47,165 bases of DNA from Cytophagales bacterium (GTDB lineage: Bacteria; Bacteroidota; Bacteroidia; Cytophagales; Cyclobacteriaceae), in NCBI GenBank assembly GCA_025359125.1, contig JANYHI010000079.1, positions 1-47,165 on the forward strand. Direction: 5' to 3'. Below, piece by piece: positions 8,831 through 18,330 of this stretch. Each line of letters starts with the position of its first letter. Position 1 is the first letter of the stretch. The notes under the pieces were generated by a model. That model did not search any database. It was not told the origin of the DNA and saw nothing but the letters and a program-made list of their open reading frames with translations. Both the position numbers and the translations under genes were made by a program.

Positions 8831-9784
8831 TTGAAGCTTTCGATAACATTTTGTTTACTGCTGATGGATTTGGTGATGGCCTTTGCACAGGTTGTTTCAT
8901 TAAGTGGCCAATGGAAATTTCGAATAGGAGATGATCCGCATTATTCGGCAGTTGAATGGGATGATTCTAAATGGAAAAATATGTATGCCCCAACAGCTTG
9001 GGAAGAGGAAGGATACAATGGATACGATGGCTTTGCCTGGTACCGAAAAAAATTTGACGGGCATGAACTCGATAGATCTGAGAGCTATATTTTAAATCTT
9101 GGATTTATTGATGACTGTGATGAGATATACTTGAATGGCCGCCTGATAGGTTTTTCCGGTTCTATGCCTCCTAATTTTAAGACCGCCTATAATTCAGAAA
9201 GAAAATATGCTATTCCCCAAGAGGCTATTAATTTTCAGGGAGTCAACACAATTGCTATTAGGGTGTTTGATGTTACCCAAGGAGGCGGAATTATTGATGG
9301 AAGAATAGGGATATATGAAGCAGAACGAAACCACCTGTTACTAAATCTTCAAGGCGTTTGGTCTTTCACTAAAGAAGATCAACATGCAGCTACTGGAGAT
9401 TGGAAAAAAATTAATGTGCCGGGTCCTTGGGAACATCAGGGGTATTATAAGTACGATGGCTTCGCCAGGTATAAACGAACTTTTACATTGCCTAAAGATT
9501 TTACAAATGAACCTTTGATACTACTACTAGGTAAGATTGATGACTTTGATAAAACCTATTTGAATGGGCAGGTCATTGGAAGCACGAACGACCATCGAGA
9601 GTATGGTGATAGCGAATCGTTTTCAAAATTACGTGCCTATCCAATTCCTGAAAAAATTTTAAAAAGAAATGCTGTTAACACTATTGAAGTAATTGTAGAA
9701 GACATGGGCAATATAGGGGGCATCTACGAGGGTCCCATTGGAATAACTACATCAAATTTTTACAGAAAATATTTTAAAGAATAA
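8831..9784 (+). CDS. secreted protein with two tandem GH2-type sugar-binding (jelly-roll) domains
   Basis: A 317-residue exported protein. It starts at a TTG that gives a signal peptide ending in MAFAQ; no ATG fits. Two homologous domains of about 145 residues follow (roughly 23-165 and 168-310). Each has the order L-x-G-x-W-x-F, a GxWxxxGYxxYDGFAxYxxxF segment, I-D-D-x-D-x-x-YLNGxxIG, a YxIP stretch and a GGIxxGxIGI end. This is the N-terminal sugar-binding fold of family 2 beta-glycosidases, here without any catalytic barrel. It may bind polysaccharide or be a scaffold; no enzymatic function is supported. A TACTTTTA box 16 bp before the start is a possible but poorly spaced promoter. Confidence 0.75.
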   Translation: MKLSITFCLLLMDLVMAFAQVVSLSGQWKFRIGDDPHYSAVEWDDSKWKNMYAPTAWEEEGYNGYDGFAWYRKKFDGHELDRSESYILNLGFIDDCDEIYLNGRLIGFSGSMPPNFKTAYNSERKYAIPQEAINFQGVNTIAIRVFDVTQGGGIIDGRIGIYEAERNHLLLNLQGVWSFTKEDQHAATGDWKKINVPGPWEHQGYYKYDGFARYKRTFTLPKDFTNEPLILLLGKIDDFDKTYLNGQVIGSTNDHREYGDSESFSKLRAYPIPEKILKRNAVNTIEVIVEDMGNIGGIYEGPIGITTSNFYRKYFKE

Positions 9785-9835
9785 AAGATTGAACAAAAAA
9801 GTACTCGAACGGCACTTTTTGTTTCTTTAATTGTC

Positions 9836-9922
9836 TTACACCTGCTCTGCTTTGAAGCCCGCCTTCTGCACCGCAATTTGCACTTTCAATCCATCTGTAG
9901 GAGAAGTGAATTTTCCGGTCAA
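9836..9922 (-). pseudogene. short remnant resembling the C-terminal end of a heavy-metal-associated (HMA) domain
   Basis: Twenty-eight codons ending LKVQIAVQKAGFKAEQV followed by a stop look like the last helix and strand of an HMA copper-chaperone domain. There is no CxxC part: the frame is closed upstream by a stop shortly before the match. It sits alone in a 218-bp intergenic gap. The match is short and could be chance. Confidence 0.25.
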
Positions 9923-9943
9923 TCTTAAATTTTAATATTTTAG

Positions 9944-9951
9944 TACTTTTG
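9944..9951 (+). promoter_or_regulatory. Bacteroidetes-type -7 box candidate for the ABC exporter
   Basis: TACTTTTG fits the TAnnTTTG consensus of the Bacteroidetes primary sigma factor exactly and lies 52 bp before the ATG at 10003. No good -33 TTTG element was found at the usual distance, so support is partial. Confidence 0.35.
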
Positions 9952-10002
9952 AAATCTTTATTGAATTGATCCTGTTATACTTTTATATTCGATAATTTCT
10001 TC

Positions 10003-11757
10003 ATGAAAATACTTTACAGCTACCTAAAAAATTACAAGGCACTCATCGCCACTGCATTATTGCTCGCGGCTACCAGCCAGGTCTTTTCACTTCTCGATCC
10101 GTACATCACCGGAAAGATTGTAGATAATTTTATTGAAAAGAAAAGCGTTCTGTCCAGAGCTGAATTTATAAAAGGTATTCTCTATTTGGTAGGCCTTGGC
10201 ATTGGGGCAGCCATGGTATCGCGTATTGCAAAAAATCTTCAAGATTACTTTACCAGCATAGTCGTGCAAAAATTAGGAGCTAAAATGTATGCAGATGGCC
10301 TCAAGCATTCGCTAGAACTGCCTTACCAAACTTTTGAAGATCAGCGCAGTGGAGAAACATTAGGTATACTTCAAAAAGTAAGAACCGATTCAGAAAAATT
10401 TATTACCTCTTTTATCAGTATTCTATTTGCCTCTTTGGTAGGAATGATTTTCGTGATTGTATATTCTTTGACAGTCAGTTACAAAGTGACATTGGTTTAT
10501 TTTGCGGCTATTCCCATCATTGCTTTTACCAGTTGGTTGCTCAGTCGAAAAATTAAAGTAGTTCAGAAAAGTATTGTGAAAGAGACAACTGCATTGGCCG
10601 GGTCTACCACAGAATCGTTGAGAAATATTGAGTTAGTAAAAAGTTTAGGACTAGCCAGTCAGGAGATAGCGCGACTGAACAATACTACTTATAAAATTTT
10701 AGGTCTTGAGTTGAAGAAAGTAAAGTTTGTAAGAGGCATGAGTTTCTTACAAGGAACTACTGTTAACTTTATACGAAGTGCAATGGTAGTTATCTTGTTG
10801 GTTCTAATTTTTGATAATGAACTTTCGGCAGGTCAATATTTTACATTTCTATTTTACTCTTTCTTTTTATTTAATCCACTTCAAGAATTAGGCAATGTAA
10901 TTATTGCTTATCGCGAAGCTGAGGTTTCATTATTAAATTTCGATCGAATATTAAAATTGCCCAAGGAAGCAAAACCAAAAAATCCTGTAAAGGTTGAAAC
11001 AGTTACAAATTTAGAATTTAATAACGTTAGCTTTAAACATCAATCGGCCAGCACCAATGCTTTGAACGAAATATCGTTTGCCACTACTAGTGGAGAAACA
11101 GTTGCTTTCGTGGGTCCTTCAGGTTCTGGAAAAACTACTTTAGTTAAATTGTTAGTGGGATTATACCAGCCGAAGCAAGGTGAAATCTTATACAATAATA
11201 TATCAGGCACAAAAATTGATTTAGACCAATTGCGAGAGAAAATTGGATTTGTAACACAGGATACGCAGTTGTTTTCTGGAACTATTCGCGAGAATCTTTT
11301 ATTTGTGAGACCAAATGCTACTGATGAGGAATGTTTTTCAGTTTTAGAAAAAGCAGCTTGTCAAAATTTATTGGCGCGTGCTGCTAATGGATTAGATACG
11401 ATGATAGGCGAGGGTGGTGTAAAAGTTTCTGGAGGAGAAAAGCAACGTCTTTCCATAGCGCGTGCCTTGCTTCGCCAGCCCGATATTTTAGTATTTGATG
11501 AAGCAACTTCTTCACTCGACTCACTGACAGAAGAAGAAATTACCGAAACGATACGCGAAGTTTCTATAATCAAAGATCACATCACTATCTTAATTGCTCA
11601 TCGTCTTTCTACCATTATGCATGCCGATAAAATATTTGTTTTAGAACGCGGCCGAATTATCGAATGTGGAAAGCACGAAGAGCTACTGCAAGAAAAAGGA
11701 TTGTATTATGCAATGTGGCGCCAGCAGATTGGTGAGAAGAGTAGTGTTGAAGTGTAA
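10003..11757 (+). CDS. ABC exporter, fused membrane and ATPase domains (MsbA/multidrug type)
   Basis: Half-transporter of 584 residues that would work as a homodimer in the inner membrane. The N-terminal ABC_membrane domain with six helices covers about residues 10-310. The nucleotide-binding domain has Walker A GPSGSGKTT (from G371), a Q-loop (FVTQDTQLFSG), the signature VSGGEKQRLSIA (Ser476), Walker B ILVFDEATSSLD (Asp499, Glu500) and the H-loop AHRLST. All catalytic residues are intact. The substrate cannot be inferred; lipid, peptide or drug export are usual for this class. It is a single gene, convergent with the amino-acid permease only 5 bp away. Confidence 0.92.
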   Translation: MKILYSYLKNYKALIATALLLAATSQVFSLLDPYITGKIVDNFIEKKSVLSRAEFIKGILYLVGLGIGAAMVSRIAKNLQDYFTSIVVQKLGAKMYADGLKHSLELPYQTFEDQRSGETLGILQKVRTDSEKFITSFISILFASLVGMIFVIVYSLTVSYKVTLVYFAAIPIIAFTSWLLSRKIKVVQKSIVKETTALAGSTTESLRNIELVKSLGLASQEIARLNNTTYKILGLELKKVKFVRGMSFLQGTTVNFIRSAMVVILLVLIFDNELSAGQYFTFLFYSFFLFNPLQELGNVIIAYREAEVSLLNFDRILKLPKEAKPKNPVKVETVTNLEFNNVSFKHQSASTNALNEISFATTSGETVAFVGPSGSGKTTLVKLLVGLYQPKQGEILYNNISGTKIDLDQLREKIGFVTQDTQLFSGTIRENLLFVRPNATDEECFSVLEKAACQNLLARAANGLDTMIGEGGVKVSGGEKQRLSIARALLRQPDILVFDEATSSLDSLTEEEITETIREVSIIKDHITILIAHRLSTIMHADKIFVLERGRIIECGKHEELLQEKGLYYAMWRQQIGEKSSVEV

Positions 11758-11762
11758 TTTTT

Positions 11763-13097
11763 TTACTGATTTGTTAATGATTTATTTTCAAGCTTATTCT
11801 TTATATAATATGCAACTACACCTAAACTAATTACTAGCAATCCGCCCAATACCATTTTATAGCCTGTAGAAACTAAAATGGCAATCCACATAGCAATGCC
11901 GATGTAAACCGGAATGGGGAAAAATGGCATTTTGTATGGGAATGTATTTTGCTTTTGCCTTCGTAGTAATAATAGTCCAACGGCTTGGCCAATAAATTGA
12001 ACCAGAATGCGCATAGCAAGGATGGCACTGATTACATCGCTCAGTTTAAACAGTAAACTAAATACGAAGGCAATGCCACCCAATGCAAGTAACGACACAT
12101 ACGGAAAATGTTCAGTAGGGTGCATCTTTGCGAAGGCTTTAAAGAATGCACCATCTTTTGCGGCAGCATACGGAATTCGGCTATAGCCTAACGTGGCAGA
12201 GAACACCGAAGCAAATGCTACTAATAAAATAAGGCAAGTAATAATGTGAGCGGCAGTAGGCCCTGCTAGTTGATGCATGAATAAGCTTATCACAAACTCG
12301 CTCTCTTTGGCCTGTTGCCAAGGTATCACACTTACAATACTAATGTTCATGCACAGGTAGAGAAAAAATATACCTGCTACCGATAAGAACATACTGCGCG
12401 GAATATTTTTTGAAGGGTTAATAATTTCACCACCTAAGTGACATACATTATAATAGCCGAGATAACTGTAAACACTTTTTACGGATGCAAAACCCAACGC
12501 AGCAACAAAAGCATGATTCATCTCAAACCCATCATTGATGTGAACGATTGGGTTTATAAAATTTCCGTTAATTAATCCGCCACCAATTATCCAGGCAATG
12601 GTTCCGATAACTGCCACCCATAGGATGACACTAATTTTTCCAATGTCTTCAATTTTTCGAAACAATAACAAGATAACAGCTATCACAACTCCTCCGCTCA
12701 TCAACTTTGTTCCAATAGCAGAGAGTGGTGTCATGTAAGAAAAGTAAGCGGCAAATCCAATGGCGGCAGAAGCAATAACAAGCGGTGCCTGAATCATCGT
12801 TTGCCATACAAAAAGAAAACTCATCAGCTTACCCATCTTACTTTCCTTATAGGTTTCTTTTAAAAAATTATATGATCCTCCCGCTAAAGGAAAAGCGGCA
12901 CCTAACTCGCTCCAAATCATCGCATCAATCATAGACAGTACAGCACCTGCAATCCAAGCATATAAAAAATAAGGCCCGTTGAGAATGCCAATCACCATGG
13001 GTAAGGTGATGAAAGGTCCAATGCCAACCATATCCGTCATATTAATGGCAGTGGCCTGCAGGAGTCCAAGTTTTCTTTCCTGACTTGGTTCAGACAT
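11763..13097 (-). CDS. APC-superfamily amino-acid permease
   Basis: Secondary transporter of 444 residues with about twelve helices. The first helix contains the unwound glycine motif (DMVGIGPFITLP), which in this family contacts the substrate carboxyl and amino groups. Further family blocks are ELGAAFPLAGGSYNFLKETY and FAALGFASVKSVYSYLGYYNVCHLGGEIINP, with ATLGYSRIPYAAAKDGAFF before helix 9. The ATG at 13097 gives a 12-residue cytoplasmic lead to helix 1. The specific amino acid is unknown. It is transcribed alone, divergent from the gene at 13236. Confidence 0.87.
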   Translation of the reverse strand: MSEPSQERKLGLLQATAINMTDMVGIGPFITLPMVIGILNGPYFLYAWIAGAVLSMIDAMIWSELGAAFPLAGGSYNFLKETYKESKMGKLMSFLFVWQTMIQAPLVIASAAIGFAAYFSYMTPLSAIGTKLMSGGVVIAVILLLFRKIEDIGKISVILWVAVIGTIAWIIGGGLINGNFINPIVHINDGFEMNHAFVAALGFASVKSVYSYLGYYNVCHLGGEIINPSKNIPRSMFLSVAGIFFLYLCMNISIVSVIPWQQAKESEFVISLFMHQLAGPTAAHIITCLILLVAFASVFSATLGYSRIPYAAAKDGAFFKAFAKMHPTEHFPYVSLLALGGIAFVFSLLFKLSDVISAILAMRILVQFIGQAVGLLLLRRQKQNTFPYKMPFFPIPVYIGIAMWIAILVSTGYKMVLGGLLVISLGVVAYYIKNKLENKSLTNQ

Positions 13098-13235
13098 GTA
13101 AAAATGTTTTCACATGAATTGTGTGCGTTTGAAACTTCAAAAGTTAGCGAATTGTTCCCGCTGTTCAAGGTATTTAAGCAATTCGAAATTTTTAAAATAT
13201 TGTCGAACCACAGTCATTCCATTTTTTATTAACTT

Positions 13236-14045
13236 ATGAGATTAAAACAACTTCCTATGAATAAATGTTTGATCATCATGCCTTCGGGCGAACCAAGTGG
13301 TTATCCGCAAGGCCACGTGAATAGAGTATATGATTTTGTGATTGCTCCTGCTTGCCGCATGGCTGGCTATTGGCCTGCTCGCGCAGATGTTACTACCTAT
13401 GCAGATCCTCTTGAGGCTGTGAAAGAATTAGTTGATAGTGATATCGTGCTGTGCGATGTAAGTGCTAAGAATTTAAATGCTCTTTATGCCATATCTGTGC
13501 GCCACGCCTTGAATCTTCCGGTTACGATTATAAAAGACACGCAATCATCTATTCCTTTTGGGTTAACTGATTTGGGTGTGATTGGGTATGATGAATCCCT
13601 GAGAATTGATACTGTTCAAAAAGCGATTGAAGTAATAGGCGAAGCTTTGAAAAATGCAGTGGAGTTAAAAAAAGAAAGATATGAGTTACTGAACCGATTA
13701 GAAATAGGATTGCCGGAAGTACAAGTACCAGCACCAGTAGTCTTTGAAACAAATACTTATTCAAGTCAAGGATCACAAGAAATTGACGAAGAAAAATCTA
13801 AACCTAAAGAACCACGCCTCCCTATTATTTCACCGCTGCCTGATTATGTAGGTGATGCCTTTAACGAAGAGCAAATTGATCAACTAAAAGCGGGCGACAC
13901 TTTCTTTCATCTCAATCATGGCAAAGGCAAAATAAACTTTGTAAAAAAATCAGGAAAAGAAAAACTCGCTAATATTGCCTTTGATTCAGGAACAAAGTTG
14001 TTAGTGCTGGTAGCTTCTGATTTTTTTAGAAGGATAAAAGATTAA
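13236..14045 (+). CDS. nucleoside 2-deoxyribosyltransferase-fold protein fused to a UvrD/PcrA-type C-terminal Tudor-like domain
   Basis: A 269-residue cytoplasmic protein with two recognisable parts. Residues about 10-135 have the deoxyribosyltransferase/TIR-like Rossmann pattern: CLIIMPSGEPSGYPQGHVNRVYDFVI, then DSDIVLCDVSAKNLNALYAISVRHALNLPVTIIKD. In relatives the block reads YELGxRHA with a catalytic Glu; here the position is Ala85, so classical hydrolase activity is doubtful. A charged linker (about 140-208) leads to a C-terminal 50-residue segment, LKAGDTFFHLNHGKGKIN and then a beta-rich stretch with a short FDSG turn, which resembles the Tudor-like tail of UvrD/PcrA helicases, known to contact RNA polymerase. 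ATG 13236 or ATG 13257 could be the start. It is a monocistronic gene. Function is unknown. Confidence 0.65.
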   Translation: MRLKQLPMNKCLIIMPSGEPSGYPQGHVNRVYDFVIAPACRMAGYWPARADVTTYADPLEAVKELVDSDIVLCDVSAKNLNALYAISVRHALNLPVTIIKDTQSSIPFGLTDLGVIGYDESLRIDTVQKAIEVIGEALKNAVELKKERYELLNRLEIGLPEVQVPAPVVFETNTYSSQGSQEIDEEKSKPKEPRLPIISPLPDYVGDAFNEEQIDQLKAGDTFFHLNHGKGKINFVKKSGKEKLANIAFDSGTKLLVLVASDFFRRIKD

Positions 14046-14085
14046 CTACTCTAAAATTTTTTTAATGAACGGAAGCCAAGAGTAT

Positions 14086-15507
14086 TCAATTTTTTAAATC
14101 TAACCTCACCACATTTTCGACATGCACGGTGTGCGGAAACATATCTACTGGCTGCACTGCTGTAATGGTATATTTTTCTGAAAGTATTTGGAGATCTCGC
14201 GCCTGTGTGGCTGGATTACAACTTACATAGATAATTTTTTGTGCCGCTGCTTTTAATAACATCTGACAAACATCTTCATGCATTCCGGCACGGGGTGGGT
14301 CGGTAATAATTACATCTGGGCGGCCATGCTGATCAAGAAAGGAATCGTTTAACAAATCTTTCATATCGCCCGCAAAAAATTCGGTGTTGGTGATGTGGTT
14401 GATCTGAGAATTTATTTTGGCATCGTCAATCGCGGCAGCCACATATTCTAATCCGATAATTTTTTTAGCATTGCCTGCGACAAAGTTAGCAATGGTGCCC
14501 GTGCCAGTATATAAATCATAAACTAATTCATCTCCTTGTAAATCGGCCAGCTGCCAAGCAATTTTATATAATTCAAAAGCCTGATCGGAGTTGGTTTGGT
14601 AAAATGATTTTGGCCCCACTCTAAACTGCAATGTACCTGTGCCATCAGGTTTAAGCATTTGTTCGGTTATGTACGAATTTCCCTTCCAACAAATCACATT
14701 TAAATCAGCAAAAGTATCATTGCGCTTTTCGTTGATGATGTAGTTGATAGACGTGGCCTGCGAAAAATTATTGGCAATGGCCGTTAGAATTTTCTCTGTC
14801 CATTCTAAATTATTTTGTGCCACCTGCAAGATGATCATCACCTCACCAATATTACTGGTGCGAATAGTAAGTGTGCGCACAAAACCAGTTTGCTTGCGCA
14901 GATCGAAAAACGGAATTTTTTCTTTGTCTGCAACTTCTTTCACTAATAAGCGAATGGCGTTAGATGGATCGGGTTGCAAGTAACAAGTAGCTACATCAAA
15001 CACACGGTCATACATTTTAGGAATGTGGTAGCCTAAGCCTGTTTCAAAACGAGATTCTTCAAGCGCTTTTTGCAATTCATCTTTTGTAAGCCATCGGTTG
15101 GCTGTAAAAGTAAAGTCAAGTTTATTGCGATAGTATTTTGTTTTGGCAGAACCAAGAATAGGTTTTACTTCAGGTAATTGAAGCCCACCAATGCGTTCTA
15201 AGTTATCGATCACTTGTTGGTGTTTGTAATTCAATTGCTCTTGGTATTTGATATGTTGCCACGAACATCCTCCACAAGTACCAAAGTGAGAGCAGAATGG
15301 CTCTGCACGGTGAGAAGATAATTTCTCGATCGCGGTAACGCGACCCTCTAAAAAGCTACTTTTTATTTTTGTAAGCTCGGCCGTAACTACATCGCCTGGC
15401 GCGCAGCCTTGCAAAAAAATAACTAAACCATTTACGCGCGCTACGCATTTGCCTTCTGCAGCCATCGCCTCTACTACAATATTTTCAATTTTATCTCCCT
15501 TTTTCAT
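14086..15507 (-). CDS. rlmD: 23S rRNA (uracil-5-)-methyltransferase, RlmD/RumA family
   Basis: SAM-dependent RNA m5U methyltransferase of 473 residues, length normal for the Bacteroidetes form. An N-terminal TRAM domain (about 1-60) precedes the Fe-S cluster cysteines in CSHFGTCGGCSWQH. The methyltransferase domain has motif I as VYDLYTGTGTIANF, DPPRAGMHE (motif IV) and the catalytic Cys in YVSCNPATQARD. It could modify U1939, U747 or both; the family has a bifunctional RlmCD branch, so the exact target is not fixed by sequence. It is divergent from the secreted giant protein. Confidence 0.9.
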   Translation of the reverse strand: MKKGDKIENIVVEAMAAEGKCVARVNGLVIFLQGCAPGDVVTAELTKIKSSFLEGRVTAIEKLSSHRAEPFCSHFGTCGGCSWQHIKYQEQLNYKHQQVIDNLERIGGLQLPEVKPILGSAKTKYYRNKLDFTFTANRWLTKDELQKALEESRFETGLGYHIPKMYDRVFDVATCYLQPDPSNAIRLLVKEVADKEKIPFFDLRKQTGFVRTLTIRTSNIGEVMIILQVAQNNLEWTEKILTAIANNFSQATSINYIINEKRNDTFADLNVICWKGNSYITEQMLKPDGTGTLQFRVGPKSFYQTNSDQAFELYKIAWQLADLQGDELVYDLYTGTGTIANFVAGNAKKIIGLEYVAAAIDDAKINSQINHITNTEFFAGDMKDLLNDSFLDQHGRPDVIITDPPRAGMHEDVCQMLLKAAAQKIIYVSCNPATQARDLQILSEKYTITAVQPVDMFPHTVHVENVVRLDLKN

Positions 15508-15581
15508 GCGTGGCGAAAATACAGAATATTGATGGTTTTAAGCTTGAGCTAAATTTGGTATATTTCAATTCTGGTTTGCTC

Positions 15582-18302
15582 ATGAAAAAAATAATTCTCA
15601 CTCTTTTGCTATTGGTCAGTTTTCCCCTATTGGCATCTCATATTGTAGGGGGAGAGTTTGAGCTAGTGCATATCAGTGGCACACGCTACCGTCTTAGCTT
15701 AATCTATTATTTTGATGTGATTAATAACACTTTTAACGGTGTGAAGCCAGAGGTAAGTGAGCCTACTCTAACAGCACATATTTATCAAAAGTCTACAAAT
15801 ACATTAATCAGATCTGTTGCTCTATCGTTTGCCTCTAAAACAAGGGTTTCGTACACACAACCAACCTGTTCTAAAGGAGAGATTGTTACTGATAAACTAA
15901 TTTATTCAAGCGAAATTGATCTATCAGAAAGTATTTTTAATAGCCCTCAAGGTTATTATATATCGTGGGAGCGTTGCTGCCGAAATTATACGATCACCAA
16001 TATTTTCAGTGCTCAACCTCCTTCTAGCCAATTTGCAGGGCAAACATTTTATTTAGAATTTCCTGCTGTGGTTAAGAATGGTGAAAGTTTTGTCAATAAT
16101 TCACCTCATTTATTTCCTCCGCTAAATGATTACGGATGCGTGAATAAGCCTTACTACACCAATTTTGCGGGAACAGATGATGACGGAGATTCGCTCATTT
16201 ATTCTTTAGTTACGCCCTTAAATACTTTCTCTAATGCGGCTGTGCCAAATCCTCCTAGTGCGGGGCCTTATAATATCGTACAATGGAAGTCGGGATTTAG
16301 CCTCACAAATATTTTAAAAGGTAAACCCGATTTAAAAATAAGTGATGAAGGTTTTCTTACGGTAACGCCCACTATGCAAGGATTATTTGTTTTTGCTGTT
16401 CGGTGCGAAGAGTTTAGAAAGGGAAAAAAGATTGGCGAGGTAAGGCGAGATTTTCAAATGTTGGTAATTGATTGCCCAAAGGCAGAGCCGCCTGTGATCG
16501 TAGGAAAAAAATCTTCGGATGCAATCTTCCCTTTGCCGAGTGCCAATTCACTTTCTGTTTCGTTTAATAATACGGTTACCGATGCCGATCGCTTCATTGA
16601 AGTGAAAGTTTCTGATAAAGATTCTTTTAAACCTACTGATCCTGACTTCTTTAAAGAAAATATAAAAATAAAAGTGGTGCCGCTCAACTTTAAGAAGAAG
16701 TCAACCGATACTTGGTTTGCAGAAGAAAGCACTGTGCTAACCAATGGAGCAGACAGTATTAAAGTTTTTAAAATTTCCTTTCCTCAATGCCCGTATATCA
16801 ATGGATCCTATCAGGTTGGCATTGTTGCCTACGATGATGCTTGTAGTTTACCACTTACTGACACCTTGCGTGTTACCGTAAATATAGAACCTCCCCCTAA
16901 TCATCGCGCAAAATTTACGACACCTAAACTGACCACCGTTCAAATTATAGAAGGAGACCAACCAGCGCCTTGGAGTTTTCAAGCAACCGATGCAGACTTA
17001 GATGACTTAGTAGTCTCTGTAGTTACCGATGGTTTTGCACTCAATAGTTTTGGCATGGCTGTCAATTTTACTCAGCAAAAAGGATTAGTAAACGGCACAC
17101 TGTCGTGGGATCCGCGCTGTAATATTTATGATTTTACTAAGCGAACGGCATTCACCATAAAAATTTTAGTAGACGATAAAGACCTGTGTAATTTTGGTGA
17201 CCCTGATACGGCCGTTTACAAGTTGAGCATTAGGTTACCAGGTAATTCTGATCCAATTATTGATAGTGATCTTACACTAAACCCAGCCGAAAGGAAAGTG
17301 CATGTGGAGCGAAAAGTTTATGAGTCACTATCTTTTAAAGTTATCGGAAAAGATTTAGTGGATAATGATTTTTTAATTTTAAGCGATAAAGCGGTTGGCT
17401 TCCCCGCTTCTGATTTTCCTGCATCTTTTCCTCAAGTTTCCGGAAACGGATTAGTTTCTTCCAATTTTTTATGGAATATCGGATGTGAAAAACTTGATCT
17501 GAAAAAGAAGGACACGTATACCTTTCAATTTATTGTGGTTGACAATGCGAATAAGTGCCGCTTCTTTAAAGCCGACACACTGGATGTGGAGGTTAAAGTA
17601 TTACCTCCTGATAATTTTAAGCCCGAGCTTTTTGCATTAAGTACTTCGCAAAAAAATATTAGTAATTCATCGGTCAATTATACTCTTGGTCAATCGATTG
17701 AGTTTACATTGCTAGGAACAGATAGTGATCTACTTCCGCAAAAAGATAATCTTAGTCTTAGTCTTATTGGTGCCAGCGGCAATGTAGAACCTGTTGGTTT
17801 TACTTTTCAATCTGTAAGTGGAAAACCGCCCGTGCAATCTGTCTTCAGTTGGAATCCGGACTGTTCAATTTTCAAAAATCAAGTGTACGAAAATAATTAT
17901 GAATTTAAATTTCGATTGGTTGATGACCGATGCCTGAATACGAAAGGCGATACTATAAAGGTTAGTCTTAAAATTAAGGATATAGATGGAACCGATCGTA
18001 AATTTTTAATGCCCAATGTATTTACACCTAATGGCGATAATCATAATGATTTTTTTGCACTTGAAGGTATTGAGGGAAATAGCGGAGGAGTATCTTATGA
18101 TGACATTGTATCATTACCCAAAGACAATTGTACTGATCACTTTGAGTCCGTTAAGATTTTTAATCGCTGGGGAGATCTTGTTTTTGAAAGCACCGATCGG
18201 AAATTCAGATGGTATGCGCCCAACAGCGCGGCAGGTGTTTATTTCTATCGGGTAAAATTTGCTAACAGAGAATTTAGAAGTCCGCTATCTGTTAGATACT
18301 AG
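15582..18302 (+). CDS. large secreted protein with type IX secretion type-B (CHU_C) sorting domain
   Basis: ATG 15582 is preferred over the more upstream ATG at 15510 because it opens a signal peptide (MKKIILTLLLLVSFPLLAS, then HIVGGEFEL). The protein is about 906 residues. After the N-terminal HIVGGE domain, common in Bacteroidetes surface proteins, come several Ig/cadherin-like repeats of about 110-120 residues. The later ones share a W-x-x-C core followed by a long beta strand and DD or VDN turn (SWDPRCNIYDF, LWNIGCEKLDL, SWNPDCSIFKN). The C-terminus is the gliding-motility-associated domain: MPNVFTPNGDNHNDFFAL, VKIFNRWGDLVFES, AGVYFYRVKF. It is therefore exported by the Por/T9SS machinery and probably anchored at the cell surface as an adhesin-like protein. 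Confidence 0.87.
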   Translation: MKKIILTLLLLVSFPLLASHIVGGEFELVHISGTRYRLSLIYYFDVINNTFNGVKPEVSEPTLTAHIYQKSTNTLIRSVALSFASKTRVSYTQPTCSKGEIVTDKLIYSSEIDLSESIFNSPQGYYISWERCCRNYTITNIFSAQPPSSQFAGQTFYLEFPAVVKNGESFVNNSPHLFPPLNDYGCVNKPYYTNFAGTDDDGDSLIYSLVTPLNTFSNAAVPNPPSAGPYNIVQWKSGFSLTNILKGKPDLKISDEGFLTVTPTMQGLFVFAVRCEEFRKGKKIGEVRRDFQMLVIDCPKAEPPVIVGKKSSDAIFPLPSANSLSVSFNNTVTDADRFIEVKVSDKDSFKPTDPDFFKENIKIKVVPLNFKKKSTDTWFAEESTVLTNGADSIKVFKISFPQCPYINGSYQVGIVAYDDACSLPLTDTLRVTVNIEPPPNHRAKFTTPKLTTVQIIEGDQPAPWSFQATDADLDDLVVSVVTDGFALNSFGMAVNFTQQKGLVNGTLSWDPRCNIYDFTKRTAFTIKILVDDKDLCNFGDPDTAVYKLSIRLPGNSDPIIDSDLTLNPAERKVHVERKVYESLSFKVIGKDLVDNDFLILSDKAVGFPASDFPASFPQVSGNGLVSSNFLWNIGCEKLDLKKKDTYTFQFIVVDNANKCRFFKADTLDVEVKVLPPDNFKPELFALSTSQKNISNSSVNYTLGQSIEFTLLGTDSDLLPQKDNLSLSLIGASGNVEPVGFTFQSVSGKPPVQSVFSWNPDCSIFKNQVYENNYEFKFRLVDDRCLNTKGDTIKVSLKIKDIDGTDRKFLMPNVFTPNGDNHNDFFALEGIEGNSGGVSYDDIVSLPKDNCTDHFESVKIFNRWGDLVFESTDRKFRWYAPNSAAGVYFYRVKFANREFRSPLSVRY

Positions 18303-18330
18303 CGCCACGTTAATCGTACGCTGACGGATT

